A DNA stretch of 64,000 nt from CAXMST01 sp963712765 (GTDB taxonomy: Bacteria > Actinomycetota > Thermoleophilia > Solirubrobacterales > 70-9): positions 124,001-188,000 of the forward strand of contig CAVQIX010000001.1 of assembly GCA_963712765.1 (NCBI GenBank), read 5' to 3'. Shown piece by piece: positions 44,897-53,267 of the stretch. Positions within the stretch are counted from its first letter, which is position 1. Every line of letters starts with the position of its first letter. The position numbers were made by a program, and so were the translations under genes. The notes below the pieces were generated by a model that was not told where the DNA came from, did not search any database, and worked only from the letters and a program-made list of their open reading frames with translations.

Positions 44897-46351
44897 CTAC
44901 GGGCCTGATCGGCCCGCAGCACGGCAGCTCTCCCCGGCGCACTCGCGCAGCTGCCCCAGGCGTCGGGAAAGGCGCCGCTCCGCCCCTCGCTCAGAGCTGC
45001 GCCCGGCGAGGTTGCGCAGCTGAAACGGATCGGCGCGCATGTCATAGAGCTGCCGCTCGCCGTTGTCGAACTCGACGTAGCTCCAGCGGCGGTTGCGGAT
45101 GCCGTCATAGAGCGGCTGCTTGGGGACGCGCGCCCGGTCGAGGTTCTCGAGCAGGATGTCGCGCGGCGGCAGCTCGCGGCTACCCCGCATAGCGCCGAGC
45201 AGCGAGACGCCGTCGACCTCCACCGCCGGCTCGGCCGAGGCGATCCTGGCGATGGTGGGGGCGAGATCGATGTTGGCTGCGAGGGCGTCGATCGTCGTGC
45301 CCGGCTCGATTCCCGGTCCCCGCGCCAGAAGGGGAACCCGCACGGTCTCATCGTAGGGGGTGATCTTCCCCTTCAGGTCGTGCTCGCCGAGCAGGTAGCC
45401 GTTGTCGGAGGTGAACAGGACGTAGGTTCGATCGAGCTCTCCCGCATCGCGCAGAGCGGCCACCACCCCGTCTACGAGCTCGTCGACGGCGATCAGCGAG
45501 CGGCCCCGGCGCCGGTAGCTGCCGTTCTCGACCGGGCCGGCGTCCCGGTTCGGCTTCGGTTCGAGCCGGAGACCGTCCAGCGCCTCGGCGTGGCGAGGCG
45601 CTGAACGCGGCCCCTCGAAGCGGCTGGGCACGGTCTCGTCGTTCTCGTCGTGCGGCGCGAGTGGCGTGATCGAGAGGAAGAACGGTCGCGGCTTCGGCGC
45701 CCGCTCGGCGATGAAGTCGACCGCCTTCCGCGCGAGGACATCGGTCTGGTAATCGGAGGGGGCGTCGCCGTAGTCGACCAGGCGACCGTCCTCGTTCAGC
45801 GTGTAGTCGTACATCAGGTAGGTGGAGGGTCCGGGCGGGGCCACCCAGTCGTTCCAGCCCGGAGGCACCTGCTCGGGGTCGACCACCCCGTAGAAGTTGA
45901 GGTAGCGGCCGATGCTCGCGGTGCGGTATCCGGCGTCGTCGAGCCAGACCGGAAGAGCCCGGCGGCTGTCGAGCGCCGGGAAGCCGCCCCCGAAGTCCGG
46001 GTTGTTGGAGATCACGCCGCTGTTGTGCGCGTACTGCCCGGTGAGGTAGGTCGCCCGCGAGGGGCAGCAGAGCGGGAAGGAGACGAGGTAGTTGTCGAAG
46101 CTGACGCCCTTGGCGGCGATCAGGCGCCGGGTGCGCGGCATCTGGGCGAGGTCCTCGACCGTCTGGTCGTCGGTCATGATCACGACCACGTTGGGCTTGC
46201 CGGCGGCAAGCGTCGCCCCCGCGCGGTCAGCGGGCTCCACGCCTCCCCCGCCGCCCCCGGAGCTCCCACCACAGCCGGCGGTGGCCGCGATCAGGACCGC
46301 AGCGGCCGCGGCGGCTGCCGCCGCCGCCCTCCTTGATTCGCCGAAGCTCAT
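44897..46351 (-). CDS. sulfatase lipoprotein (formylglycine-dependent)
   Basis: 484 residues. Residues 1-27 form a lipoprotein signal (AAAAAVLIAATAGC, lipobox Cys27), followed by a Gly-rich linker. The sulfatase core shows NVVVIMTDDQT (Asp61 and Asp62, calcium ligands) and SFPLCCPSRATYLTG, in which Cys96 of CxPSR is the residue converted to formylglycine. Later come LFTSDNGYLLGEHDLKGK and PLLARGPGIEPG. The pattern is closest to arylsulfatase A/glucosamine-6-sulfatase types, hydrolysing sulfate esters outside the cell. The ATG at 46351 is chosen because the signal peptide starts there. Confidence 0.92.
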   Translation of the reverse strand: MSFGESRRAAAAAAAAAAVLIAATAGCGGSSGGGGGGVEPADRAGATLAAGKPNVVVIMTDDQTVEDLAQMPRTRRLIAAKGVSFDNYLVSFPLCCPSRATYLTGQYAHNSGVISNNPDFGGGFPALDSRRALPVWLDDAGYRTASIGRYLNFYGVVDPEQVPPGWNDWVAPPGPSTYLMYDYTLNEDGRLVDYGDAPSDYQTDVLARKAVDFIAERAPKPRPFFLSITPLAPHDENDETVPSRFEGPRSAPRHAEALDGLRLEPKPNRDAGPVENGSYRRRGRSLIAVDELVDGVVAALRDAGELDRTYVLFTSDNGYLLGEHDLKGKITPYDETVRVPLLARGPGIEPGTTIDALAANIDLAPTIARIASAEPAVEVDGVSLLGAMRGSRELPPRDILLENLDRARVPKQPLYDGIRNRRWSYVEFDNGERQLYDMRADPFQLRNLAGRSSERGAERRLSRRLGQLRECAGESCRAAGRSGP

Positions 46352-46401
46352 CGGCCCAGGATGCCATCCGGCCGACGATCGCACCGCAACGGACGCTCTC
46401 G

Positions 46402-46647
46402 AACCCAATCCATCCCTACACCGCTTCTCTGCTGAGCGCGGTACCAATTCCGGATCCCCGGGAGAACGCGCAGCGTGAGCAGGTGATTCTCGAGGGCGAC
46501 GTTCCAAGCCCGGCCGACCCCCCGGCCGCCTGCCGCTTCCACACCCGCTGTCCGAAGGCGACCGGCGTCTGCTCGGAGATCGAGCCGCCACTGGCCGACT
46601 ACGGCGGCGGCCACTGCGCCGCCTGCCATCACCCGATCGGGCGCTGA
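46402..46647 (+). pseudogene. 3' relic of an oligopeptide ABC-transporter ATPase (DppF/OppF type)
   Basis: The last ~80 codons of a DppF/OppF-like ATPase are preserved in frame: NPIHPYTASLLSAVPIPDP, REQVILEGDVPSPADPPAAC, RFHTRCPKATGVCSEIEPPL and the terminal GHCAACHHPIGR. The whole ATPase domain, Walker A to the switch region, is missing: upstream the frame runs into the divergent sulfatase gene's start region. Normal proteins are ~320-350 residues. It is a deletion remnant and probably not translated. Confidence 0.8.
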
Positions 46648-46697
46648 GCGCGAGGGTCGTTCACCTCGCGGGGGCATCGGGCGCCCGAGCGTCGTAG

Positions 46698-49385
46698 TCA
46701 GCCGCTCCCGCGCTCGGCGATCGCGCTCTGGGCGGCGGCGACCCTGGCGACGGGGATCCGGTATCCGGAACAGCTCACGTAGTCGAGGCCGATCCGGTCG
46801 AAAAAGCCGATGCTGGCCGGATCGCCGCCGTGCTCACCGCAGACACCGAGCCGGAGGTCGGGTTTGGACTCGCGTCCCCGCTCGGCTCCGATCCGGACCA
46901 GATCGCCGACCCCGTCGACGTCGAGCGTCTCGAACGGGCTACGACGGACGATGCCGCTATCCAGATAGAGCTGCATGAACTCCCGTTCGGCATCGTCGCG
47001 CGAGAACCCGAGCGTGGTCTGGGTGAGGTCGTTGGTCCCAAAGCTGAAGAAGTCGGCGTGGGCCGCGATCTCGCCCGCCCGCAGGCAGGCCCTGGGCAGC
47101 TCGATCATCGTCCCGATGGCGATCGTGGGCCTGGGCACCACCCCGTCCGTCTCCGCGGCGATCACCTCTTCGACCCGGGCCCTGAGCAGCTCGAGCTCGC
47201 CCGAGAATGCGATCAGGGGAATCATTATCTCGACCTCTGCCGGCTCTCCCGAGGATGCGGCGTCGACGGCGGCGCGGGTGATCGCGCGCACCTGCATCGA
47301 GTACAGCTCGGGCAGGATCAGGCCGAGGCGCACCCCTCGAGCGCCCAACATCGGGTTCGTCTCCTGCAGAGCCAGCGCGATCTCCAGCCTCTCCCCCGCC
47401 ATCGCGATGCCGGCCTCCTCGCCCTCGCCGTGAGCCTCTTCGAGCTCGCGTTCGAGGACGTCGGGCTCGAGGAACTCGTGCATCGGCGGATCGAGCAGGC
47501 GGATCGCCACCGGCAGTCCGTTCATCGCGCTCAGGATCTCCGTGAAGTCCTGACGCTGCAACGCCTGCAGGCCGCTCAGCGCCTCCTCGAAGCGGCTCTC
47601 GGCCGCCTCGCTCTGCTCCCGGCGCCAGATCTCCCCCGCGATGAACATCTCGCGCACCAGCGACTCACGATCCGATCCGAAGAACATGTGCTCGGTCCGA
47701 CAGAGGCCGATCCCCTCCGCCCCGAGGGTGCGGGCCCTGCCCGCTTCGGTCGGTGAGTCCGCGTTCGCTCTCACGCCGAGCCGGCGGATCGAGTCGCTCC
47801 ACTCGAGCACGGTCGTGAAGTTCGGGTCCATCTCGGGTGTGATCAGGGGGACGTCGTCCCTGGTGATCGTCCCGGTCGCCCCGTCGATCGCGATCACGTC
47901 GCCTTGCCGGAGCTCTATCTCGCCGGCCCGGATGGTGCCGGCGTCGACGTCGATATCGAGCTCGGCAGCCCCGCAGATGCAGGGGCGTCCCATCCCACGG
48001 GCGACGATCGCGGCGTGGGATGACTTGCCGCCCTGAGAGGTCAGGATCCCCCGGGCCGCGTCGAAGCCGCCGACGTCGTCGGCCGAGGTGAAGGCGCGGA
48101 CCAGGATCACGTCTGCGCCCTCGGAGGCACGCAGGACTGCCTGCTCCGCGGTGAACACGATCTCGCCCTTCGCAGCGCCCGGCGACGCACCGACTCCGCG
48201 GGTGAGCTCCTCGTAGGGGGCGTCGGGATCGAAGGTCGGGTGGAGCAGCGCCTCGAGGGCGTCGGCAGCGATCATCGAGATCGCGGCCTCCCGATCGAGC
48301 ATGCCCTCCTCGACCGCATCGACGGCGAAGCGGACCGCGGCTCGTGCGTAGCGCTTGGCGCCGCGGGTCTGGAGGATGTACAGGCGGCCGCGCTCGACCG
48401 TGTACTCGATGTCCTGGATGTCGCGGAAGTGGCGCTCGAGCGCAGCCAGCGACTCGAACAGCTGCTCGTGCATCTCCGGCATCCGCCGGCGCAAGCCCTC
48501 GAGCGTCTCGGTGTTGCGCACGCCGGCCACCACGTCCTCCCCCTGGGCGCCGTGGAGGTAATCGCCATCGGGAATCGGCTCGCCCGAGATCGGATCGCGA
48601 CTGAAGGCAACGCCCGAGCCCGAATCGCTGCCGAGGTTCCCGTAGACCATCCGCTGGACCGTTACCGCCGTACCGAGCTCGTCGGGAATGCCGTTCAGCC
48701 TCCGGTAGGTGACCGCACGCGGATTGCCCCACGAATCGAACACGGCGAGCACGGCCTGGCGAAGCTGCTCCCTCGGGTCGTCCGGAAACCCCTCGCCCGT
48801 GCGCCGCGTATAGATCCCGAGGAACTCGCGGTGGAGCTCGCGCAGCGAATCGAGGTCGAGCTCGGTGTCGATCTTGACCCCGGCCCGCCTACGCGCTGCC
48901 GAGAGCGCCCGCTCGAACTCCGATGCGGGCACGCCCCTGACGACGTCGGAGAACATCTGCACCAGCCGCCGCCGGGAGTCCCAGGCAAAGCGCGGCTCGC
49001 CGGTCATCGCGGCCAGCCCGTCGGTGCTCTGCTCGTTCAGCCCCAGGTTGAGGATCGTGTCGAGCATCCCGGGCATCGAGACGGGAGCCCCCGAGCGGAC
49101 CGAGAGCAGCAGCGGATCGGCCGGATCTCCGAAGCCCCTGCCACTCCCATCCTCCAAGCGCTCGAGCTCAGCGTCGATCTGCTCGTCGAGGTCGGCCGGC
49201 GGTCCCCCATCCCGTACGTATGCGATGCAGGCCTCCGTCGTCACCGTGAAGCCCCCGGGTACGCGGTCCGCGCCGAGCACGTGCGTCATCTCCGAGAGGT
49301 TGGCTCCCTTGTTGCCGAGCAGCGCCCGCATCGAGCGATCCCCGTCGACGAACCCGTATACCCACTTCGATCCTCCTGCCGACAT
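46698..49385 (-). CDS. ppdK: pyruvate, phosphate dikinase
   Basis: Interconverts pyruvate, ATP and phosphate with PEP, AMP and PPi. It is 895 residues, full length. The N-terminal ATP-grasp domain spans ~1-340 (GNKGANLSEMTHVLG, SGAPVSMPGMLDTILNLGLN). The central phosphohistidine is His457 in TSQGGKSSHAAIVARGMGRP. The C-terminal PEP/pyruvate barrel spans ~520-890 (EGIGLCRTEHMFF, GVCGEHGGDPASIGF). It is the last gene of the hydrogenase operon: its ATG overlaps the stop of the maturation protease by one base (TGATG), an unusual partner for this enzyme. Confidence 0.96.
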   Translation of the reverse strand: MSAGGSKWVYGFVDGDRSMRALLGNKGANLSEMTHVLGADRVPGGFTVTTEACIAYVRDGGPPADLDEQIDAELERLEDGSGRGFGDPADPLLLSVRSGAPVSMPGMLDTILNLGLNEQSTDGLAAMTGEPRFAWDSRRRLVQMFSDVVRGVPASEFERALSAARRRAGVKIDTELDLDSLRELHREFLGIYTRRTGEGFPDDPREQLRQAVLAVFDSWGNPRAVTYRRLNGIPDELGTAVTVQRMVYGNLGSDSGSGVAFSRDPISGEPIPDGDYLHGAQGEDVVAGVRNTETLEGLRRRMPEMHEQLFESLAALERHFRDIQDIEYTVERGRLYILQTRGAKRYARAAVRFAVDAVEEGMLDREAAISMIAADALEALLHPTFDPDAPYEELTRGVGASPGAAKGEIVFTAEQAVLRASEGADVILVRAFTSADDVGGFDAARGILTSQGGKSSHAAIVARGMGRPCICGAAELDIDVDAGTIRAGEIELRQGDVIAIDGATGTITRDDVPLITPEMDPNFTTVLEWSDSIRRLGVRANADSPTEAGRARTLGAEGIGLCRTEHMFFGSDRESLVREMFIAGEIWRREQSEAAESRFEEALSGLQALQRQDFTEILSAMNGLPVAIRLLDPPMHEFLEPDVLERELEEAHGEGEEAGIAMAGERLEIALALQETNPMLGARGVRLGLILPELYSMQVRAITRAAVDAASSGEPAEVEIMIPLIAFSGELELLRARVEEVIAAETDGVVPRPTIAIGTMIELPRACLRAGEIAAHADFFSFGTNDLTQTTLGFSRDDAEREFMQLYLDSGIVRRSPFETLDVDGVGDLVRIGAERGRESKPDLRLGVCGEHGGDPASIGFFDRIGLDYVSCSGYRIPVARVAAAQSAIAERGSG

Positions 49386-49876
49386 CAGCGTTGTCCTCCA
49401 GTCGATTCCAGCTCCACGTCCGTCCCCGACGGCGTTCCAAGCTCTGCCACCAATGCGGCCGCCACGTCGACCACCGCGCCCGCGACCGCTTCGCTCGGCG
49501 GCGCCCCGAGCCGGAACTCATCTCCCTCGATCCCGATCACCTCGAGCCGGTCCGGCAACAGGTCGAGCTGGCGGGCTAGTGCGAGCACCTCGGCGAGGCC
49601 GAGCAGATGCGTCGAGGCGCCGCGCGAGAAGGCCAGAGGCAGATCCTCGGCGCCGACCGGAAGGCGACGGATCCGGCCGGGCTCCCCGCCGTCGACGGCA
49701 TCGACGATCACGACGGATTCATGGCCCCGCCATCGCTCGACCACGTCGATCGGCTCGCCGTCACAGCGGGTCGCATCAAGGCCGGACGCGGCGAGGAGAT
49801 CGGCGACCTGCAGGCCCGCGGCATCGTCGCCGCGCATCTCGTTGCCGAGTCCGATCACGATGGTGCCTTCAGCCAC
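49385..49876 (-). CDS. hydrogenase maturation protease
   Basis: 163-residue endopeptidase of the HyaD/HycI family. It clips the C-terminal peptide of the [NiFe] large subunit after nickel insertion. The N-terminal signature is IVIGLGNEMRGDDAAGLQVAD, whose acidic residues bind Ni/Cd in crystal structures. It continues VVIVDAVDGGEPGRI, and the second metal region is STHLLGLAEVLALARQL. It overlaps hydA by 8 bp and ppdK by 1 bp. No hypA-F genes lie in the window, so cofactor assembly must be encoded elsewhere. Confidence 0.92.
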   Translation of the reverse strand: MAEGTIVIGLGNEMRGDDAAGLQVADLLAASGLDATRCDGEPIDVVERWRGHESVVIVDAVDGGEPGRIRRLPVGAEDLPLAFSRGASTHLLGLAEVLALARQLDLLPDRLEVIGIEGDEFRLGAPPSEAVAGAVVDVAAALVAELGTPSGTDVELESTGGQR

Positions 49877-51170
49877 GATCGAGCTCCAGCCGCAGGAAGT
49901 GGGTCGAGCAGGAGATGCAGGGGTCGTAGTTGCGGACCGCCTGCTCGCATCGCCACTGCAGGTCGTCGTCCGCCAGATCGAGGTTGTCCTCGACCAGGCC
50001 CCGCAGGTCTTCCTCTATCGCGGCCTGGTTCTGAGAGGTCGGCGCAACGATCCGGGCATTTCGAATCCGCCCGTCGGCGTCGAGTTCGTAGCGGTGCCAG
50101 AGCATCCCGCGCGGTGCCTCACTCCAGCCGCTCCCGCTCGCGGGCCCGCCGGTGAGATCGGGCGTTGGCGCCGGTTGCTCGTAGCCATCGATCAGCCGCA
50201 GGGCCTCATCCGCGGCGAACAGCATCTCGACGCAGCGCACGACGATGCTCTGGAAGGGGTTCCGGCAGCTGGGACCGAGTCCGGCGGCGCTCGCAGCATC
50301 CCTGATCGGCGCCGGCAAGCGATCGGAGAAGATCCCGTAGCGGGCCATCGGCCCGACGATGTAGCTGCCCCGCTCGCGGTGGTGGGAGTGCAGGGCGGTC
50401 GAGTGCTGAACGTGGGTCTCGAGATACTCGTCCTCGAACTGATCGGCGGCGATCGGCCCGGCCGCGCTCGAGTAGAGCTCCCCGGTCTCGATCGGGTACT
50501 CGTCGTCTACCCCGAGCGAGACGAACTCGGTCTCGATCTCGCGCTCGGGGAACTCGAGCGATCCCGCCCAGGCGACGGCCTCGACCAGGTCCTCGCGGGC
50601 CACCTCGAGCGCCTCGCGCACGGGACCCAGCTCCTCGGGCCGCAGCGAGCGATGGAAGCCGCCGATCTTGAGATTGACCGGGTGGACGGGCCGGCCGCCG
50701 ATCCGGCCCATCAGCTGGTTGCCCGCGCGCTTGATCCGGAGACCCCGCTCGAACAGCTCCTGGTGGCCGTCACGGGCCATCTCGATCGCGCCGTCGTAGC
50801 CGAGGAAGTCGGGGGCGTGCAGCATGAACACGTGCAGAGAGTGGCTCTCGAGCCACTCGCCGCAGTAGATCATCCGGCGCAGCGCCCTGGTCGGCTCGTC
50901 GATCTCGATGCCGAGCGCCTGCTCGAGCGCCGCGCAAGCGCTGACCTGGTAGGCGATCGGGCAGATCCCGCAGATCCGCGAGGTGACATCGGGGGCGTCG
51001 GCCGCGGGCCGGCCCTTCAGCAGCGCCTCGAAGAAACGCGGCGGTTCGAAGATCTCGAGCCTGACGTCCTCGACGCTCCCCTCCCGGACCCGGACGTGGA
51101 GCGCCCCCTCGCCTTCGACCCGGGCGAGCTCACCGACCTCGATCGTGCGGGTCTCGGCGCCGTCGCTCAC
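49869..51170 (-). CDS. hydA: [NiFe] hydrogenase large subunit, group 3b type
   Basis: Holds the Ni-Fe active site, 433 residues. Ligand motif L1 is SRICGICPIAYQVSA (Cys67, Cys70), and L2 is NYDPCISCSTHFL (Cys418, Cys421). After His424 only nine residues remain, the segment expected to be removed by the maturation protease. Length and motifs match the cytosolic bidirectional (sulf)hydrogenase HydA/HoxH group rather than membrane uptake enzymes, and no signal or membrane anchor is present. It overlaps hydD by 4 bp. It exchanges electrons between H2/H+ and NAD(P)H through HydD, HydG and HydB. Confidence 0.93.
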   Translation of the reverse strand: MSDGAETRTIEVGELARVEGEGALHVRVREGSVEDVRLEIFEPPRFFEALLKGRPAADAPDVTSRICGICPIAYQVSACAALEQALGIEIDEPTRALRRMIYCGEWLESHSLHVFMLHAPDFLGYDGAIEMARDGHQELFERGLRIKRAGNQLMGRIGGRPVHPVNLKIGGFHRSLRPEELGPVREALEVAREDLVEAVAWAGSLEFPEREIETEFVSLGVDDEYPIETGELYSSAAGPIAADQFEDEYLETHVQHSTALHSHHRERGSYIVGPMARYGIFSDRLPAPIRDAASAAGLGPSCRNPFQSIVVRCVEMLFAADEALRLIDGYEQPAPTPDLTGGPASGSGWSEAPRGMLWHRYELDADGRIRNARIVAPTSQNQAAIEEDLRGLVEDNLDLADDDLQWRCEQAVRNYDPCISCSTHFLRLELDRG

Positions 51171-51967
51171 GGGGAGTCAACCCCCCGATCCGACTCGACC
51201 GCCGCGGCCCCGGCGGCGAACTCGGGCGCCGCGGCATTGATGTGACGGTAGGCGCTGACGAGATCGGGGTCGCTGACGCCCAGCCGCTGCCACCATTCGC
51301 TCAGGGATCCGGTGTTCGGCGTCTCCTTGGGCCCGAAGCATCCGTAACAGCCGCGGTCGTAGGCGGGGCAGATCGCGCCGCATCCGGCGTGCGTGATCGG
51401 GCCGAGGCAGGGGGTCCCGTGGGCGACCATGACGCAGACGTTGCCACGCTCCTTGCACTCCATGCAGACCGAGCGAGAGCTGATCCGGGGATCGCGGCCC
51501 TCCAGCAGGGCGCCGATCACCTCCAGCAGCTGCCCGCTGTCGGGCGGGCATCCCTGCAGCTCGAAGTCGACGTCGACGAACGCCGCGGTGGGCATCGAGG
51601 TATCGAGGGTGGAGACGTACTCGGGGGTGGCGTACACCGCGCTGAGCATCTCATCGAGCCGGGCGAAGTTGCGCAGAGCCTGGATCCCGCCGGAGGTTGC
51701 GCAGGCGCCGACCGCGATCAGCACGTCCGATGACTCCCTGACACGCTGGATCCGCTCGATCTCATCGGGTGTCGAGACCGATCCCTCGACGATCGAGAGC
51801 GCGTAGGGACCGTCGAGGTTTGCGCGGGTCGCCTCGGTGAAATGCGCGATCTCGACCGCGTCGGCCAGCGCCATCAGCTCGTCCTCGAGATGAAGGATCT
51901 GCAGCTGGCAGCCGTCACAGGAGGTGAACTTCCAGACGGCGAGCTTGGGCTTGACGGCGTTCCTCAC
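51167..51967 (-). CDS. hydD: [NiFe] hydrogenase small subunit, group 3b type
   Basis: Iron-sulfur partner of HydA, 266 residues. The proximal [4Fe-4S] ligands begin FTSCDGCQLQIL (Cys17, Cys20) and include IAVGACATSGGI (Cys89). The C-terminal half has eight further Cys between MECKERGNVC and CYGCFG, enough for medial and distal clusters. There is no twin-arginine signal, so the enzyme is cytosolic. It overlaps hydG and hydA by 4 bp each. Confidence 0.92.
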   Translation of the reverse strand: MRNAVKPKLAVWKFTSCDGCQLQILHLEDELMALADAVEIAHFTEATRANLDGPYALSIVEGSVSTPDEIERIQRVRESSDVLIAVGACATSGGIQALRNFARLDEMLSAVYATPEYVSTLDTSMPTAAFVDVDFELQGCPPDSGQLLEVIGALLEGRDPRISSRSVCMECKERGNVCVMVAHGTPCLGPITHAGCGAICPAYDRGCYGCFGPKETPNTGSLSEWWQRLGVSDPDLVSAYRHINAAAPEFAAGAAAVESDRGVDSP

Positions 51968-52800
51968 AGCTCGCGGACCCCGATCCGGTCGTCGATGCTC
52001 GCCCAGTCAAAAACCGGCCCGTCGCGGCAGATGAAGTCCCGCCCCCACTGACAGTGGCCGCAATGTCCGACCGCACACCGCATGTTCCGCTCCATCGAGA
52101 CGTAGAGGCGCTCTGGCGCGATCCCGGCGGCGAGTAGCGCCTCGGCCGTGAAGCCCATCATCACTTCCGGCCCGCAGACGAGGGCCGTGGTCCGCTCGGC
52201 GTCGAGATCGACGCGACCGATCAGGCTCGGGACCACGCCGACCCGGCCACGCCATCCCGAGCGGGCGATGTCGACGATCAGCTCGCACTCGAGCTCCGAC
52301 GAGCGCTGCCAGCTCTCGAGTTCTTCACGGAAGACCAGCTGCTCAGGCTCACGACCGCCGTACAGCAGGATCAGCCGGCGGAATCGAGAACGGTTGCGCA
52401 TCGCCCCAAGCAGCGCCGGGCGCAGGGGGGCCATTCCCAATCCTCCGGCGATCAGCACCAGGTCGCCCTCGCCTTCTCCCACGCCGTCCTCGGGCCAACC
52501 GCGGCCGAAGGGCCCGCGGATGCCGACCTCCTCGCCCTCGCGGAGTTCGCAGAGGCTGCGGGTCGCCGAACCGACCGCCCGGATCGTCTGTACGAGCTCA
52601 GGCCAGTCCGACGGGTCCCCGCTGATCGAGATCGGCACCTCGCCGGCTCCGAACGCGTAGATCATCGTGAACTGGCCCGGGGAGTAGTCGAGGCGGCGGC
52701 CCTCGACGGGGGCGAGGCGCAGGGTCCGGGTGTCATCGGTCTCCGGCTCGTTGGCTGTGACCCTGTAGGGGGCCGGGGCGGTCGCGAGGCCGGCGCTCAA
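51964..52800 (-). CDS. hydG: hydrogenase FAD/NAD(P)-binding subunit (HydG-type)
   Basis: 278 residues of the ferredoxin-NADP reductase fold. The FAD-binding segment is YSPGQFTMIYAFGAGEVPIS. The NAD(P) region is LVLIAGGLGMAPLRPALLG and CGPEVMMGFTAEALL. A C-terminal [2Fe-2S] site is NMRCAVGHCGHCQWGRDFIC. It transfers electrons between NAD(P)H and the hydrogenase clusters. I take the TTG at 52800 as the start: it overlaps the stop of the upstream CNB gene (TTGA) and the domain starts at once (APYRVTANEPETDDTRTLRL). The frame extends further upstream without domain sequence. Confidence 0.9.
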   Translation of the reverse strand: MSAGLATAPAPYRVTANEPETDDTRTLRLAPVEGRRLDYSPGQFTMIYAFGAGEVPISISGDPSDWPELVQTIRAVGSATRSLCELREGEEVGIRGPFGRGWPEDGVGEGEGDLVLIAGGLGMAPLRPALLGAMRNRSRFRRLILLYGGREPEQLVFREELESWQRSSELECELIVDIARSGWRGRVGVVPSLIGRVDLDAERTTALVCGPEVMMGFTAEALLAAGIAPERLYVSMERNMRCAVGHCGHCQWGRDFICRDGPVFDWASIDDRIGVREL

Positions 52801-53267
52801 CGGGTCGGGCGCGGGGTTCCGTAGACATCGAGCAGGCGTACCCGCGTCGCCTGCAGTCGATGGGTGATGAGGTGGGCGAAGCGCCCCATCAGCTCGTAGC
52901 CCAGATCGTGGTTGTCGTCGCACTTGCCGCGCAGGCAGGCGCCGTCGAAGGCGATCGCCCCGACATCGCCGCGGGCGCGGACGTCGAACTGATTCACATA
53001 TGGCTCGAACAGCCACGACCAGCCGACCACCTGGCCCGCCTCCAGGGTCTCGATCAGCAAGGGCGGGCCGGAGGTCGCCGCCAGCTCGATCGCGACCGAG
53101 CCGCGGCGGAGCGCGAAGAAGGTCGTCGCCGAGTCGCCGACGGCCATCAGCCGCTCGCCGTCGCTGAAGACGACGTTGCTCCCGCAGCCGGCCACCAGCT
53201 CGCGGTAGTCGGCGTCGAGATCGCTGAGCACATCGATCTCGTCGAGCAGCTCGTTGATCTCCTTCAC
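52797..53267 (-). CDS. cyclic nucleotide-binding domain protein within the hydrogenase operon
   Basis: 156 residues forming a single cNMP-binding beta-roll of the Crp type: RLMAVGDSATTFFALRRGSV, LIETLEAGQVVGWSWLFEPY, VRARGDVGAIAFDGACLRG. A C-terminal helix follows, but no helix-turn-helix, so it should not bind DNA by itself. The start is the GTG at 53267, overlapping the hydB stop by 4 bp (GTGA). It in turn overlaps hydG by 4 bp. This complete coupling to the structural genes suggests it is a subunit or direct modulator of the hydrogenase. The phosphate-binding Arg of true cAMP binders is not obvious, so the ligand is uncertain. Confidence 0.85.
   Translation of the reverse strand: MKEINELLDEIDVLSDLDADYRELVAGCGSNVVFSDGERLMAVGDSATTFFALRRGSVAIELAATSGPPLLIETLEAGQVVGWSWLFEPYVNQFDVRARGDVGAIAFDGACLRGKCDDNHDLGYELMGRFAHLITHRLQATRVRLLDVYGTPRPTR

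Noticed and set aside
44897..46591. Sulfatase starting at an upstream GTG near 46591
   Set aside because: The extra 80 residues are Arg/Pro/Ser-rich antisense to the DppF relic. A clean lipoprotein signal starts at 46351.
48240..51245. 1001-codon plus-strand frame across ppdK, the protease and hydA
   Set aside because: A shadow of the minus-strand operon. Composition is Arg/Glu/Leu-biased and no domain is visible.
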